From the NCBI GenBank assembly GCA_030065935.1, contig JASJCP010000053.1, forward strand, positions 1 through 42,546: a stretch of DNA of 42,546 nucleotides, written 5' to 3'. Source of the DNA: Xenococcaceae cyanobacterium MO_167.B27. GTDB lineage: Bacteria; Cyanobacteriota; Cyanobacteriia; Cyanobacteriales; Xenococcaceae. Numbering within the stretch: position 1 is the first letter of the stretch; each line of letters opens with the position of its first letter. Positions 25,092-33,589 of this stretch are shown here, in pieces. Made by a program: the position numbers and the translations under genes. Below the pieces are notes generated by a model. It made no database searches. It was not told the origin of the DNA and saw nothing but the letters and a program-made list of their open reading frames with translations.

Positions 25092-26450
25092 ATGAAACCT
25101 TTACCCCATCGTCTTTTTTGTTTTACTTATACCGTTAAACAATGGTTAACTAGAAGATTTACCACTACTGGAATAGGGTTTTTAATCTTTTTAGGTATTG
25201 CTGCAATTGTAGGATTAGATACAAAGCGCACTATGGCTTATCAGATATTTAGCTTTTTGCTTTCCATTCTGATCATCGCCATAATTTATAGTTTCCGTTT
25301 TCGCGATCGCCTAACCATAACCCGTATCTTACCAAGATTTGGTACTGTTGGAGTTAAGCTGCAATATTCCGTTACAGTTGATAATCGCACCAGTAAACAA
25401 CAGATAGGATTAAAAGTCAGAGAAAATTTCGCCGATCCTCGCCCTAGTTGGTCAGAATTCAAAGTATTTCTTCATTCTTATTCTCGTAAGCATCGTTTTG
25501 TTTCCCTCAGCGTCATGTATTACCGTTGGCTGAAATTAGTTGCTCGCCGACAAGGAGCTACCACTAAAACAGTCAATGTTCCCTCTATTCCACCTCGTAG
25601 TAAAACTAAAGTCACAGTGGAGTTAGAACCTTCTTATCGAGGTGTAGTTAGACTAACAGGAGTAACAATAGCTCGTCCCGATCCTTTTGGTTTGTTTAAT
25701 GCTTGTCAAAATATTGCTCTTTCTCAGTCTCTTTTAATTCTCCCCAAGCGATATCAAGTACCACCAATTCAATTACCAGGAGCAAGAAAAGCTCAATCTG
25801 GAAGTGTATCTCTTGCTTCTTCCGTGGGAGACTCAGAAGAGTTTGTCTCATTACGTGACTATCGTCCTGGTGATCCTTTGCGGAAAATTCACTGGAAAAG
25901 TTGGGCTAAAACCGATAAACCAATAGTTAGAGAAGAGCAAGAACAGTTTTTTGTCCGTCACGCCCTGATTTTAGATACTTTTGACCAAGCTAAATATAGT
26001 GACATTTTAGAAGAAGCCGTAGCGGTTGCAGCCTCTTTTTCTTGTGACTTTCAGACTCAAGAATCTTTATTAGACCTAATGTTTGTAGGGAATGAAGCCT
26101 ATTGCTTTACTGCAGGAAGGGGTTTAGGTACTACAGAACAAATGCTAGAAATTCTGGCTGGTGTCGCACCTTGTAATGATAAGCTGTTTGAATCCTTAAT
26201 TTCCACAGTAATGAATCGAGTCTCTATGTTAAGTGGTTGTATTTGTATCTTGATTGCTTGGGATGAAGAGAGAAAAAAATTAATTCAATATCTCCAAAGC
26301 TTAAATATTCCTACTCTAGTATTGATCATTACTGACGACACCTCTACATTAGACGAATCCGAATTAATTGGCGATCGCTCCATGCAATTTCAACTGCTCA
26401 AATTGGGAAAAATACAAGAAGGACTATCAAAATTAATAACTAATTACTAG
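25092..26450 (+). CDS. DUF58 domain membrane protein
   Basis: A 452-residue protein with two N-terminal membrane spans (about residues 25-45 and 52-70: FLIFLGIAAIVGL and FSFLLSILIIAIIY). A beta-rich extracytoplasmic-type region follows, then the DUF58 domain near residues 250-300 with SEEFVSLRDYRPGDPLRKIH and WKSWAKT, the family's strongest signature. The C-terminal part resembles a VWA-like fold (HALILDTF). DUF58 proteins usually sit with a MoxR AAA+ ATPase and a transglutaminase-like membrane protein. Here the transglutaminase is next (64 bases), but no MoxR gene is in the window. The role is unknown, thought to lie in envelope or membrane protein maturation. ATG 25092 has a weak ribosome binding site. 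Confidence 0.85.
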   Translation: MKPLPHRLFCFTYTVKQWLTRRFTTTGIGFLIFLGIAAIVGLDTKRTMAYQIFSFLLSILIIAIIYSFRFRDRLTITRILPRFGTVGVKLQYSVTVDNRTSKQQIGLKVRENFADPRPSWSEFKVFLHSYSRKHRFVSLSVMYYRWLKLVARRQGATTKTVNVPSIPPRSKTKVTVELEPSYRGVVRLTGVTIARPDPFGLFNACQNIALSQSLLILPKRYQVPPIQLPGARKAQSGSVSLASSVGDSEEFVSLRDYRPGDPLRKIHWKSWAKTDKPIVREEQEQFFVRHALILDTFDQAKYSDILEEAVAVAASFSCDFQTQESLLDLMFVGNEAYCFTAGRGLGTTEQMLEILAGVAPCNDKLFESLISTVMNRVSMLSGCICILIAWDEERKKLIQYLQSLNIPTLVLIITDDTSTLDESELIGDRSMQFQLLKLGKIQEGLSKLITNY

Positions 26451-26480
26451 TTACTAATAGTTGGTTTGTGCTGCCAAAAT

Positions 26481-26513
26481 CATCCTTCATTATTCATCTT
26501 TCATCCTTCATCT
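26481..26513 (+). repeat. Degenerate heptamer repeat (CATCCTT) before the transglutaminase gene
   Basis: Copies of ATCCTTC and TTCATCT alternate up to the base before the start codon at 26514. The reverse complement of the same motif follows the gene at 28545-28596, so the gene is flanked by inverted copies. Confidence 0.6.
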
Positions 26514-28544
26514 ATGCAATCTATACAGACTAATTATGGAAAATTTCCACCACTACTCTTAGGTATTACTATCTTATTTTGGGGTTGGCAGACCGAACTA
26601 TGGTTTTTAGCCATACCCATCGCTTTAATTATCGAAGGTTCTCGTTTTATTCCTTGGCGATGGAATCTTACTGTTGAAGAATTTAGCCAAGTAGCCAACC
26701 TTTGTGCCTTACTAATAGTTATTCAGATACTCTATCTTTTCTTTACAGAGAAATCCCTACAACTAATTTTTACCGTCTTTCAGTGGTTTCCCATTGTTAC
26801 ATTTCCCCTCTTATCAGCCCAATTCTACTCTACAACTGCTTCCATTGATGCTCGCGCCCTCTTTTTCACCAATCAACAAAAATCAGAGCCAATCCCCTTC
26901 GATCTTACCTATCCCTATTTTGCTCTTTGTATGGTGTCTGCCAGTGCTGGTAATGTAAGGAATGTCTCTTTTTATCTAGGGTTATTTATCCTAGGAGCGA
27001 TCGCAATTTGGTTTCTTCGTTCTCCCAGATTTTCCCCTATTTTGTGGGTCTGTCTATTAGTCATTGCAGCAAATATGGGAATAGTTGGTCATGTAGCACT
27101 GCATAATTTTCATCTCCATATAGAACGAAGTGCCATGACATGGGTGATAAGCCGTTTTGGTCGCTACAACCATATCGACCCTAGTCAAAAAAACACTGCA
27201 ATTGGGGATATTGGCAGATTAAAACTTTCCAACAACATATTACTAAGAGTTAAACCCGACCCAAACAGTATCCCACCCAATCTTTTAAGGAGAGTCACCT
27301 ATAACCGATACGCCTCCCCTATGTGGATTGCAACTAATTCCGAATTTACTCCTGTTGCTACCATCTCCCAAAATAACTGGAAATTACTTTCTCCCACTCC
27401 CAATCAAACTACCACCACAGGTCTGACTATTGCTACTACTTTCGAGGACAAAGAAGAAATACTCAGTCTTCCCAATGGTAGTTTAGAAATCCAAAAATTA
27501 TCAGCAGAAAAATTAGAGCAGAATCAATACGGAGTAGTACAGTTAACAGGAGAACCAGGTTTTGTTTCTTATCGAGTCGAATACGACAGAAAGCTTAGTA
27601 TCGACAGTCCCCCTGTACCAGACGATCTCACTATTCCCATTGACGAAAAACTAGCCCTCGATTTCATCATTGAAGAACTCGACTTAAGAGAAAAGTCCCC
27701 CCAAGAAATATTAAACACAATCCAGGTTTTCTTTAACACTGAGTTTGAATATTCCCTAGAATTAACAGGGCGCAGAAAAAATTTCACCCCCTTATCCACC
27801 TTTCTACTAGAAAATCGTGTCGGACATTGTGAATACTTTGCTACTGCTACCACCCTACTCTTAAGAGCATTAGGAATACCTGCTCGTTATGCAATTGGTT
27901 ATTCTGTTCACGAATTTAACCAGTGGGAAAATCAATTTGTTGTCCGAGGTCGTAACGCTCATGCTTGGACATTAGTATATATAGATGGAGTCTGGCAAGA
28001 ATTCGATACTACTCCTGCTTCTTGGATTCCTTTAGAAGATGCTTCTGCATCCAGTTGGGGAAGAATTGGTGATTTCTTCTCCCTATTAAGTTTCAAAATT
28101 TCTCTAGCAGTCCAGTACCTCAAAGATAACAATGGCTTAATCTATCTCTGGCTTTTAGTAATCCCCTTAGTCTGGATTGTAATCAGGTGGTTTTATCCTC
28201 AAAAGCAACTCAAAGCTACAAAAATCAACCAGCGCAATCATACTGCTCAGTATTCCATTCCTGGGTTAGACTCCGAAATTTACTTAATTGAAACAGCCTT
28301 AAAAGAATTAGGCTTGATTCGCAATCCCTCAGAAACTTGGCAACAATGGCTTGAAAGATTACACCATAGCCCACTTCCCATCCCTGAAACCAATCTCAAT
28401 AAAACTCAAATGTTGCAAGAACTAAAGGCAATAGTAATGCTCCATTATCGCTATCGTTTCGATCCTCAAGGACTCAATTCCACAGAAAGAACAGAATTAA
28501 AATCTTACACTCAATCCTGGCTTAACAAATACTCTAATCAGTAA
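26514..28544 (+). CDS. TgpA-like transmembrane transglutaminase (DUF3488/transglutaminase)
   Basis: About 676 residues. Six or more membrane spans fill the N-terminal 210 residues. The extracytoplasmic transglutaminase core follows with the catalytic triad visible: C439 in RVGHCEYFATATTLLLRALG, H483 in RNAHAWTLVY and D498 in EFDTTPAS. A further span occurs near residue 540 and a cytoplasmic tail completes the protein. This is the DUF3488/TgpA layout, which acts in periplasmic or envelope processing. I start at ATG 26514; a TTG at 26466 would add 16 residues encoded by heptamer repeat. It is transcribed with the DUF58 gene 64 bases before it. Substrate unknown. Confidence 0.88.
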   Translation: MQSIQTNYGKFPPLLLGITILFWGWQTELWFLAIPIALIIEGSRFIPWRWNLTVEEFSQVANLCALLIVIQILYLFFTEKSLQLIFTVFQWFPIVTFPLLSAQFYSTTASIDARALFFTNQQKSEPIPFDLTYPYFALCMVSASAGNVRNVSFYLGLFILGAIAIWFLRSPRFSPILWVCLLVIAANMGIVGHVALHNFHLHIERSAMTWVISRFGRYNHIDPSQKNTAIGDIGRLKLSNNILLRVKPDPNSIPPNLLRRVTYNRYASPMWIATNSEFTPVATISQNNWKLLSPTPNQTTTTGLTIATTFEDKEEILSLPNGSLEIQKLSAEKLEQNQYGVVQLTGEPGFVSYRVEYDRKLSIDSPPVPDDLTIPIDEKLALDFIIEELDLREKSPQEILNTIQVFFNTEFEYSLELTGRRKNFTPLSTFLLENRVGHCEYFATATTLLLRALGIPARYAIGYSVHEFNQWENQFVVRGRNAHAWTLVYIDGVWQEFDTTPASWIPLEDASASSWGRIGDFFSLLSFKISLAVQYLKDNNGLIYLWLLVIPLVWIVIRWFYPQKQLKATKINQRNHTAQYSIPGLDSEIYLIETALKELGLIRNPSETWQQWLERLHHSPLPIPETNLNKTQMLQELKAIVMLHYRYRFDPQGLNSTERTELKSYTQSWLNKYSNQ

Positions 28545-28596
28545 GAAGGATGAAGGATGAATGATGAAGGATGAGGAATGAAGGATGAGAAAGGAT
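28545..28596 (+). repeat. Degenerate heptamer repeat (AGGATGA) after the transglutaminase gene
   Basis: AGGATGA-type units occur seven times with small changes from the base after the stop codon. It is the inverse complement of the repeat at 26481-26513. Confidence 0.75.
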
Positions 28597-28608
28597 AAAT
28601 ACCTATTA

Positions 28609-28749
28609 TATGAAGTCCGCTTAATTGCTTCTAAATAAATCTAAGAGATTATATTCTTGTGTTTTTCTTTGTGTCCCCCCATCCCCAAAGCTTCCCCTGC
28701 TCCCGAAGCTTCCTCTGCACTTAATTACCATTATTCAAACGGACTTCAT
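28609..28749. repeat. Possible 141-bp miniature element with ATGAAGTCCG terminal repeats
   Basis: The left end reads TATGAAGTCCGCTT and the right end CAAACGGACTTCAT, its inverse complement over about 11 bases. The interior is non-coding and holds a CCCCTGCTCCC tract. Single copies of the left end occur at 163-187 and 7536-7560. No clear target duplication could be seen. Confidence 0.4.
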
Positions 28750-28819
28750 CTTACTTATTCCCCAGTCTCCCCCCATATAAACTTATGTAACAATAATGCC
28801 GTCATGCTGGCTTGACATC

Positions 28820-28848
28820 TTGACAGAACCAAAAGCAACCGATAAATT
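28820..28848 (+). promoter_or_regulatory. Candidate promoter of the RHH/zinc-ycf46 unit
   Basis: TTGACA at 28820-28825 with a 17-base spacer to TAAATT at 28843-28848, 37 bases before the ATG of the 116-residue gene. A second TTGACA lies eight bases upstream (28812-28817). Assignment by consensus only. Confidence 0.4.
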
Positions 28849-28884
28849 GATATACATACCCGGGTAATTATTAAAGTTAATGTT

Positions 28885-29235
28885 ATGCAAAGCAAGCAAA
28901 AAGTAACCTTATACATACCGCCAGAACTTCATAGGAAACTAAAAATCAGAGCAGCGATAGATACAGAATCAATGTCTGCCTTAGTAGAAAAAGCTATATC
29001 CTTTTACTTACAGTATCCAGAGCAAGTAGAACAAATAGAAGCATCTGTTCAAGGTAATGTTCACCAAGTACATCTATGTCCTGAGTGTGACGCTGCTATG
29101 GTTCTGAGAAACGGCGAAATGATATCACTGAAAAATCAGCCTGGTGTAGTTAGTGAAGAGTTACCATTGCAAGTTAGAGACAGTGTGACCACTACTGACG
29201 AACTCCAAGGAGAAGAAGAGTTAGTCCCCTGTTAA
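28885..29235 (+). CDS. Ribbon-helix-helix-like protein with a Cys pair, before ycf46
   Basis: A 116-residue protein. Residues 5-45 resemble a ribbon-helix-helix DNA-binding domain: VTLYIPPELHRKLKIRAAID as strand and first helix, MSALVEKAISFYL as second helix. After a linker, HLCPECDAAM gives a CxxC pair, and the last residue is a cysteine, so metal binding by a half zinc ribbon is possible. The C-terminal 30 residues are acidic. The gene lies 63 bases upstream of ycf46 on the same strand and probably shares its transcript. A role as repressor of the unit is a guess. I do not know a named homologue. Confidence 0.78.
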   Translation: MQSKQKVTLYIPPELHRKLKIRAAIDTESMSALVEKAISFYLQYPEQVEQIEASVQGNVHQVHLCPECDAAMVLRNGEMISLKNQPGVVSEELPLQVRDSVTTTDELQGEEELVPC

Positions 29236-29298
29236 TCCCTAATATCCTAAGTTGAATAGGCGATACAAACCGCAAACCCCAAATCAAAGGTCGATGTT

Positions 29299-30810
29299 AT
29301 GAAAGAAGAGCTAAACATACTCCTACAAGCTCAATATCCTCTAATCTATCTAATAACTCCCGAAGAAGAGCGAGCAGAGCAAGCAATAGCTAAAATAACC
29401 AAAGATTATGCAGAGCATCGACAGGTATTTGTTTGGACGGTAACTCGCGGGATCGTGGAATATGGTCAGCCTCGTCAAATGAACCAACATAATACTGTAT
29501 CGCCAGAGGCAGCTTTAGAATGGGTTGTGCGTCAGAAAGACCCTGGTATATACATTTTTAAAGACTTACATCCTTTTGTTGATGGGGCGGTAGTTACAAG
29601 ATGGCTGAGAGATGCGATCGCCAGCTTTAAAGGAACAGATAAAGTTATAATCCTGATGTCTCCGATTCAGCAAATCCCCATCGAACTGGAAAAAGAAGTA
29701 GCAGTATTAGATTACCCACTACCCAACCTCAGCGAATTAGATAGAGTATTATCCTCTCACCTGAGAAAAAGTAAAAGTCGTAACATCAAAACTGAAGATC
29801 GAGAAAAACTATTAAAAGCAGCGTTAGGGCTTACTAAGGACGAAGCAGAAAAAGTCTATCGCAAAGCTCGGGTCAAAGCGGGTCGCTTGACAGAACAAGA
29901 AGTAGAAATAGTTTTATCAGAAAAGAAACAGTTAATACGACGCAACGGAATTTTAGAATATATTGAAGAAGACGAAACCATTAATTCAGTTGGTGGCTTA
30001 GAAGAATTAAAACGCTGGCTCAGACAACGCTCCGATGCTTTCACTGAAAGAGCCAGAGAATACGGACTTCCTCAACCCAAAGGAATGTTAATTTTAGGAG
30101 TTCCAGGCTGTGGTAAATCCCTAATCGCTAAAACTACCTCTCGTCTTTGGGGTTTGCCCCTACTACGTTTAGATATGGGTAGAGTATATGATGGCTCTAT
30201 GGTAGGTCGTTCCGAAGCTAACCTCCGCAATGCCCTCAAAACCGCAGAATCTATTTCTCCCGTAATCTTATTCATCGACGAACTTGATAAATCTTTCGCT
30301 GGTGGTGCAGGTTCAGGGGACTCCGATGGCGGTACTTCCAGTCGTATCTTTGGTTCATTCTTAACCTGGATGCAAGAGAAAACTTCTCCTGTGTTTGTTA
30401 TGGCTACTGCCAACCGAGTAGAAAGACTACCAGGGGAGTTCTTAAGAAAAGGAAGATTTGACGAAATTTTCTTCGTGGATTTACCAACTCCTGAAGAAAG
30501 ACAAGACATTTTTAGAATTCATCTTGGTAAAAGACGTTCTGACATTACTCGCTTCGACTTAGAACAACTAGCCAAGGTATCTGAAGGTTTTTCTGGTGCA
30601 GAAATTGAGCAAGCAATTATTGCAGCTATGTATGACGCTTTTGCTCAAGACAGAGAGTTCACGCAGCTAGATATTATTGCTGCTATCAAAGCAACTCTCC
30701 CCTTGTCTCGTACCATGACTGAGCAAGTAACGGCTCTTCGAGATTGGGCAAGGCAAAGGGCGCGACCTGCATCAGCCTCCGTTGCTGAATATCAGCGATT
30801 GGAGTTCTAA
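29299..30810 (+). CDS. ycf46: AAA+ ATPase Ycf46
   Basis: A 503-residue AAA+ protein conserved in cyanobacteria and some plastid genomes. The N-terminal domain (residues 1-220) begins with ELNILLQAQYPLIYLITPEE, the Ycf46 signature. Walker A is GVPGCGKS at about 268-275 and Walker B ILFIDELDK near 323-331. The sensor and arginine-finger region follows with RLPGEFLRKGRFDE. In Synechocystis a homologue (slr0374) has been linked to stress response and photosynthesis or CO2 use, and it lies in a small stress-responsive cluster; molecular role remains unsettled. It is followed 143 bases later by ycf35 and preceded by the RHH/zinc gene. The start has AAAGGTCGATGTT upstream. Confidence 0.93.
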   Translation: MKEELNILLQAQYPLIYLITPEEERAEQAIAKITKDYAEHRQVFVWTVTRGIVEYGQPRQMNQHNTVSPEAALEWVVRQKDPGIYIFKDLHPFVDGAVVTRWLRDAIASFKGTDKVIILMSPIQQIPIELEKEVAVLDYPLPNLSELDRVLSSHLRKSKSRNIKTEDREKLLKAALGLTKDEAEKVYRKARVKAGRLTEQEVEIVLSEKKQLIRRNGILEYIEEDETINSVGGLEELKRWLRQRSDAFTERAREYGLPQPKGMLILGVPGCGKSLIAKTTSRLWGLPLLRLDMGRVYDGSMVGRSEANLRNALKTAESISPVILFIDELDKSFAGGAGSGDSDGGTSSRIFGSFLTWMQEKTSPVFVMATANRVERLPGEFLRKGRFDEIFFVDLPTPEERQDIFRIHLGKRRSDITRFDLEQLAKVSEGFSGAEIEQAIIAAMYDAFAQDREFTQLDIIAAIKATLPLSRTMTEQVTALRDWARQRARPASASVAEYQRLEF

Positions 30811-30953
30811 AAGGCTTTCTTCCGTGATTGGCGGAAGTAAAGGCTAGCTAAATTTTGCTAGCAGTTTGTATCACACAACCGTCTTAAATTCCCAATTAAG
30901 ACAGGTAAAAAATCAAAGTTGTTGTTTAATTCTCTTCTACTGGAGGAAATCTC

Positions 30954-31304
30954 ATGTCTCACTTTAGCACTCTACGTACTAAGATCACTGACGCTGAAAT
31001 CTTAACTAACTCTCTTAGTGACCTCGGCATCAAAGTTAAAACTGAAGCTGATGTTCGTGGTTACAACGGTCAAAGAGTTCGTGCTGACATCGTAGCTGTT
31101 CTTGATGGTGAATACGATCTCGGCTGGTCTAAAAACAGTGATGGCACTTTTGATTTGATCGCTGACCTTTGGGGTGTTGCTAAAAAACACAACCAAACTG
31201 AACTCATCAATTCCATCAACCAAAAATATGCTGTTAACAAAACTTTATCTGAAGTTAAGCAGCGCGGTTTACAAAATGCCAATGTTAAATTGGTTCTTCA
31301 ATAA
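30954..31304 (+). CDS. ycf35: Ycf35 / DUF1257 protein
   Basis: A 116-residue protein of the DUF1257 family, conserved in cyanobacteria and red-algal plastids as Ycf35. The N-terminus MSHFSTLRTKITDAEIL and the middle part GYNGQRVRADIVAVL, EYDLGWSKN and FDLIADLWGV are characteristic. No enzymatic motif is known to me. GGAGGAAATCTC just before ATG 30954 gives a strong ribosome binding site. A rho-independent terminator lies 48 bases downstream. The position after ycf46 on the same strand links two plastid-type genes of unknown function, possibly as one transcription unit although the gap is 143 bases. Confidence 0.93.
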   Translation: MSHFSTLRTKITDAEILTNSLSDLGIKVKTEADVRGYNGQRVRADIVAVLDGEYDLGWSKNSDGTFDLIADLWGVAKKHNQTELINSINQKYAVNKTLSEVKQRGLQNANVKLVLQ

Positions 31305-31351
31305 TTAAATTATTCAATAATTAATTTAGTCTGAAGCGCGTTCCCAAGCAT

Positions 31352-31383
31352 GGGGGTTGACCAACGAGAGTCAACCCTTTTTG
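31352..31383 (+). terminator. ycf35: Rho-independent terminator after ycf35
   Basis: GGGTTGAC (31354-31361) and GTCAACCC (31370-31377) pair perfectly around an eight-base loop and are followed by five T. This is a strong terminator. Confidence 0.9.
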
Positions 31384-31515
31384 TATTGCAACGTAAATAA
31401 TTATATAGATGTCTTACAAAAGTAAACTTTTAATCAGAGCTAGGGAGCTTCTTGGCTGTTGGCTTCTTAGATAGTAATATAGTTACTTGCTACTTCCTTA
31501 TAGGTGGTATTCATT

Positions 31516-33243
31516 ATGTCATCAACTAGAACCAAAGATGTACAAGTATTTCCCGTTGCCGATAATACTCGCGTATTACGATCGCGGACTTGGGATAGAT
31601 TAAAGTTTGAGATTGAATATGCCCTCAAAAAAGGAACTACCGCTAACTCTTACTTAATTGAAGGAGACAAAACAGCATTAATAGATATTCCAGGAGAATC
31701 GTTTTCTGATATCTTTCTTGCTGCTTTAAGCCAAAGAATCGATCCTCAAACTATTGACTATCTAATTTTGGGGCATATTAATCCTAACCGTGCTAGTACC
31801 CTGAAAAAACTTTTAAATATTGCGCCTCAAATTGAAGTAGTTTGTTCTAATCCTGGTGCTGTTTCCCTAAAAAACATTTTGGAAGAGATACCATTTAAGA
31901 CTATGGTGATTAAAGGGGAAGACAGCCTAGATTTAGGAAATGGTCATAATCTTGAATTTATTTTAACTCCTAATCCTCGCTATCCGGATTTACTCTGCAC
32001 CTACGACCCTAAAACCCAAATTCTTTACACTGATAAGCTCTTTGGAATGCACGTTTGTGGAGATCGGGTGTTTGATGAAGGATGGACAATAGACAATGAT
32101 GATCGTCGCTACTACTTTGATTGTCTGATTGCTCCCCATGCTCGGCAAATTGAAACTGCTTTAGATAAAATTGCGGAAAAACCAGCCAAAGTCTATGGAG
32201 TGGGTCATGGTTGCTTAGTTAAATACAGTGTCAAAGAATTAACCACCTACTATCGAGAATGGTTAAAAACCCAAAATACTCGTGAAATTAGAACTGCCTT
32301 AATTTATGCCTCTGCTTATGGTAACACTGCTACTATTGCCCAGGCAATCGCTAAAGGAATTACTAAAGCTGGAGTAGCAGTAGAGTCGATAAACGCAGAA
32401 TTTTCTGACCCCGATACAATTAAAACTGCAGTAGAAAAAGCTAACGGCGTTATAATGGGTTCTCCTACTCTGGGAGGACACGCCCCTACTCAAATTCAAA
32501 CTGCTTTGGGAATAGTTTTAAACAACACCAATAAAACAAAATTAGCTGGAGTGTTTGGGTCTTATGGTTGGAGTGGAGAAGCCATAGATATTCTTGAGAG
32601 CAAGTTTCGCAATGCTGGCTATAGTTTCGGTTTTGAGCCAATTCGAGTTAAATTTAAACCCACCGATGAAATACTGAAAACTTGTGAAGAAGCAGGAACA
32701 GATTTTGCTCAAGGCTTGAAAAAATCCCTCCGTGTCCGTCAACCTAAACTAGCTAAGGGAACATCAGGAACAGACCGAACAGAACAAGCCTTGGGGCGGA
32801 TAGTAGGCTCTCTGTGCATTGTCACCACCAAGCAAGAAGAATTATCTGGTGCAATGTTAGCTTCTTGGGTATCCCAAGCAACTTTTAACCCCCCTGGTTT
32901 AACTGTAGCAGTAGCCAAAGAAAGGGCGATCGAATCTTTACTTCATGTAGGGAATAAATTTGTGTTGAACATTCTTCAAGAAGGCAAACACATCAGCTTA
33001 ATGAAGCAATTTTTGAAACCTTTTGCGCCAGGAGAAGACCGCTTTGTGGGAGTTGCAACAGAAGAAGCAGAAAATGGTTGTCCTATTTTGACTGAGGCTT
33101 TAGCATACTTAGAATGTCGCATTGATCAAAGAATGGAGTGTGGCGACCACTGGCTATTATATGCCGTAGCAGAAAAAGGTAAATTATTACAGTCTGAAGG
33201 TGTCACAGCATTACACCATCGTAAATCGGGTAGTCATTATTAA
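31516..33243 (+). CDS. Class C flavodiiron protein, Flv1/Flv2 type
   Basis: A 575-residue flavodiiron protein with three modules: metallo-beta-lactamase-like (about 1-240), flavodoxin-like FMN domain (about 255-400, YASAYGNTATIAQA) and the flavin reductase domain special to cyanobacteria and plants (about 425-575, VTTKQEELSGAMLASWVSQ). Such proteins pass electrons from photosystem I to oxygen. The first metal-ligand motif HxExDH reads HINPNR (H87, N89, N91, R92), and FILTPNPRYPD has arginine where a histidine ligand is usual, so the canonical di-iron ligands are replaced, as in Flv1 and Flv2. It is solitary, not in the flv4-flv2 operon arrangement, which favours Flv1. I start at ATG 31516; the upstream frame from 31504 adds four residues. 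Confidence 0.9.
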   Translation: MSSTRTKDVQVFPVADNTRVLRSRTWDRLKFEIEYALKKGTTANSYLIEGDKTALIDIPGESFSDIFLAALSQRIDPQTIDYLILGHINPNRASTLKKLLNIAPQIEVVCSNPGAVSLKNILEEIPFKTMVIKGEDSLDLGNGHNLEFILTPNPRYPDLLCTYDPKTQILYTDKLFGMHVCGDRVFDEGWTIDNDDRRYYFDCLIAPHARQIETALDKIAEKPAKVYGVGHGCLVKYSVKELTTYYREWLKTQNTREIRTALIYASAYGNTATIAQAIAKGITKAGVAVESINAEFSDPDTIKTAVEKANGVIMGSPTLGGHAPTQIQTALGIVLNNTNKTKLAGVFGSYGWSGEAIDILESKFRNAGYSFGFEPIRVKFKPTDEILKTCEEAGTDFAQGLKKSLRVRQPKLAKGTSGTDRTEQALGRIVGSLCIVTTKQEELSGAMLASWVSQATFNPPGLTVAVAKERAIESLLHVGNKFVLNILQEGKHISLMKQFLKPFAPGEDRFVGVATEEAENGCPILTEALAYLECRIDQRMECGDHWLLYAVAEKGKLLQSEGVTALHHRKSGSHY

Positions 33244-33589
33244 CAGTCGGATTTTGCACCAAATTATAGTAGCTAAGTAGTTATGCAAAATTAATTAGAT
33301 AGGGAATAAGTACTCTTGCTTTTCTTGCAATAGGCAAGAGTAAATAATGAATGTACAAATAATTTTGCCTCGGTTACTTATATCATTTCCCTTTAAATTT
33401 GCTACAGATGACTGATGGGGAGACAAGGGAGACAACGAGGACAAGGGAGATTAATGTGCACCATATCTAAAGTGATTTGATATGACAAGGTTTTTAGTCG
33501 TGTAAATAAAAAAATAGGGTAGTTCTTAAAACCACCCATAAATATCTCAATTGTTAAATAATTAATTGATTCTCAAATCTCACAGCTTG
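33244..33589. other. Convergent intergenic region between flv and fba
   Basis: About 345 bases. It contains a purine tract GGGGAGACAAGGGAGACAAC near 33418 and the fba terminator at 33505-33537. No gene is supported. Confidence 0.5.
33505..33537 (-). terminator. fba: Rho-independent terminator of fba
   Basis: Read on the minus strand GGGTGGTT and AACTACCC pair (one G-U) around TTAAG, followed by TATTTTTTTATT. It is about 50 bases past the aldolase stop. Confidence 0.8.

Noticed and set aside
30072-30509. 145-codon frame antisense to ycf46
   Set aside because: It mirrors the highly conserved AAA+ core; the opposite strand is clearly the gene.
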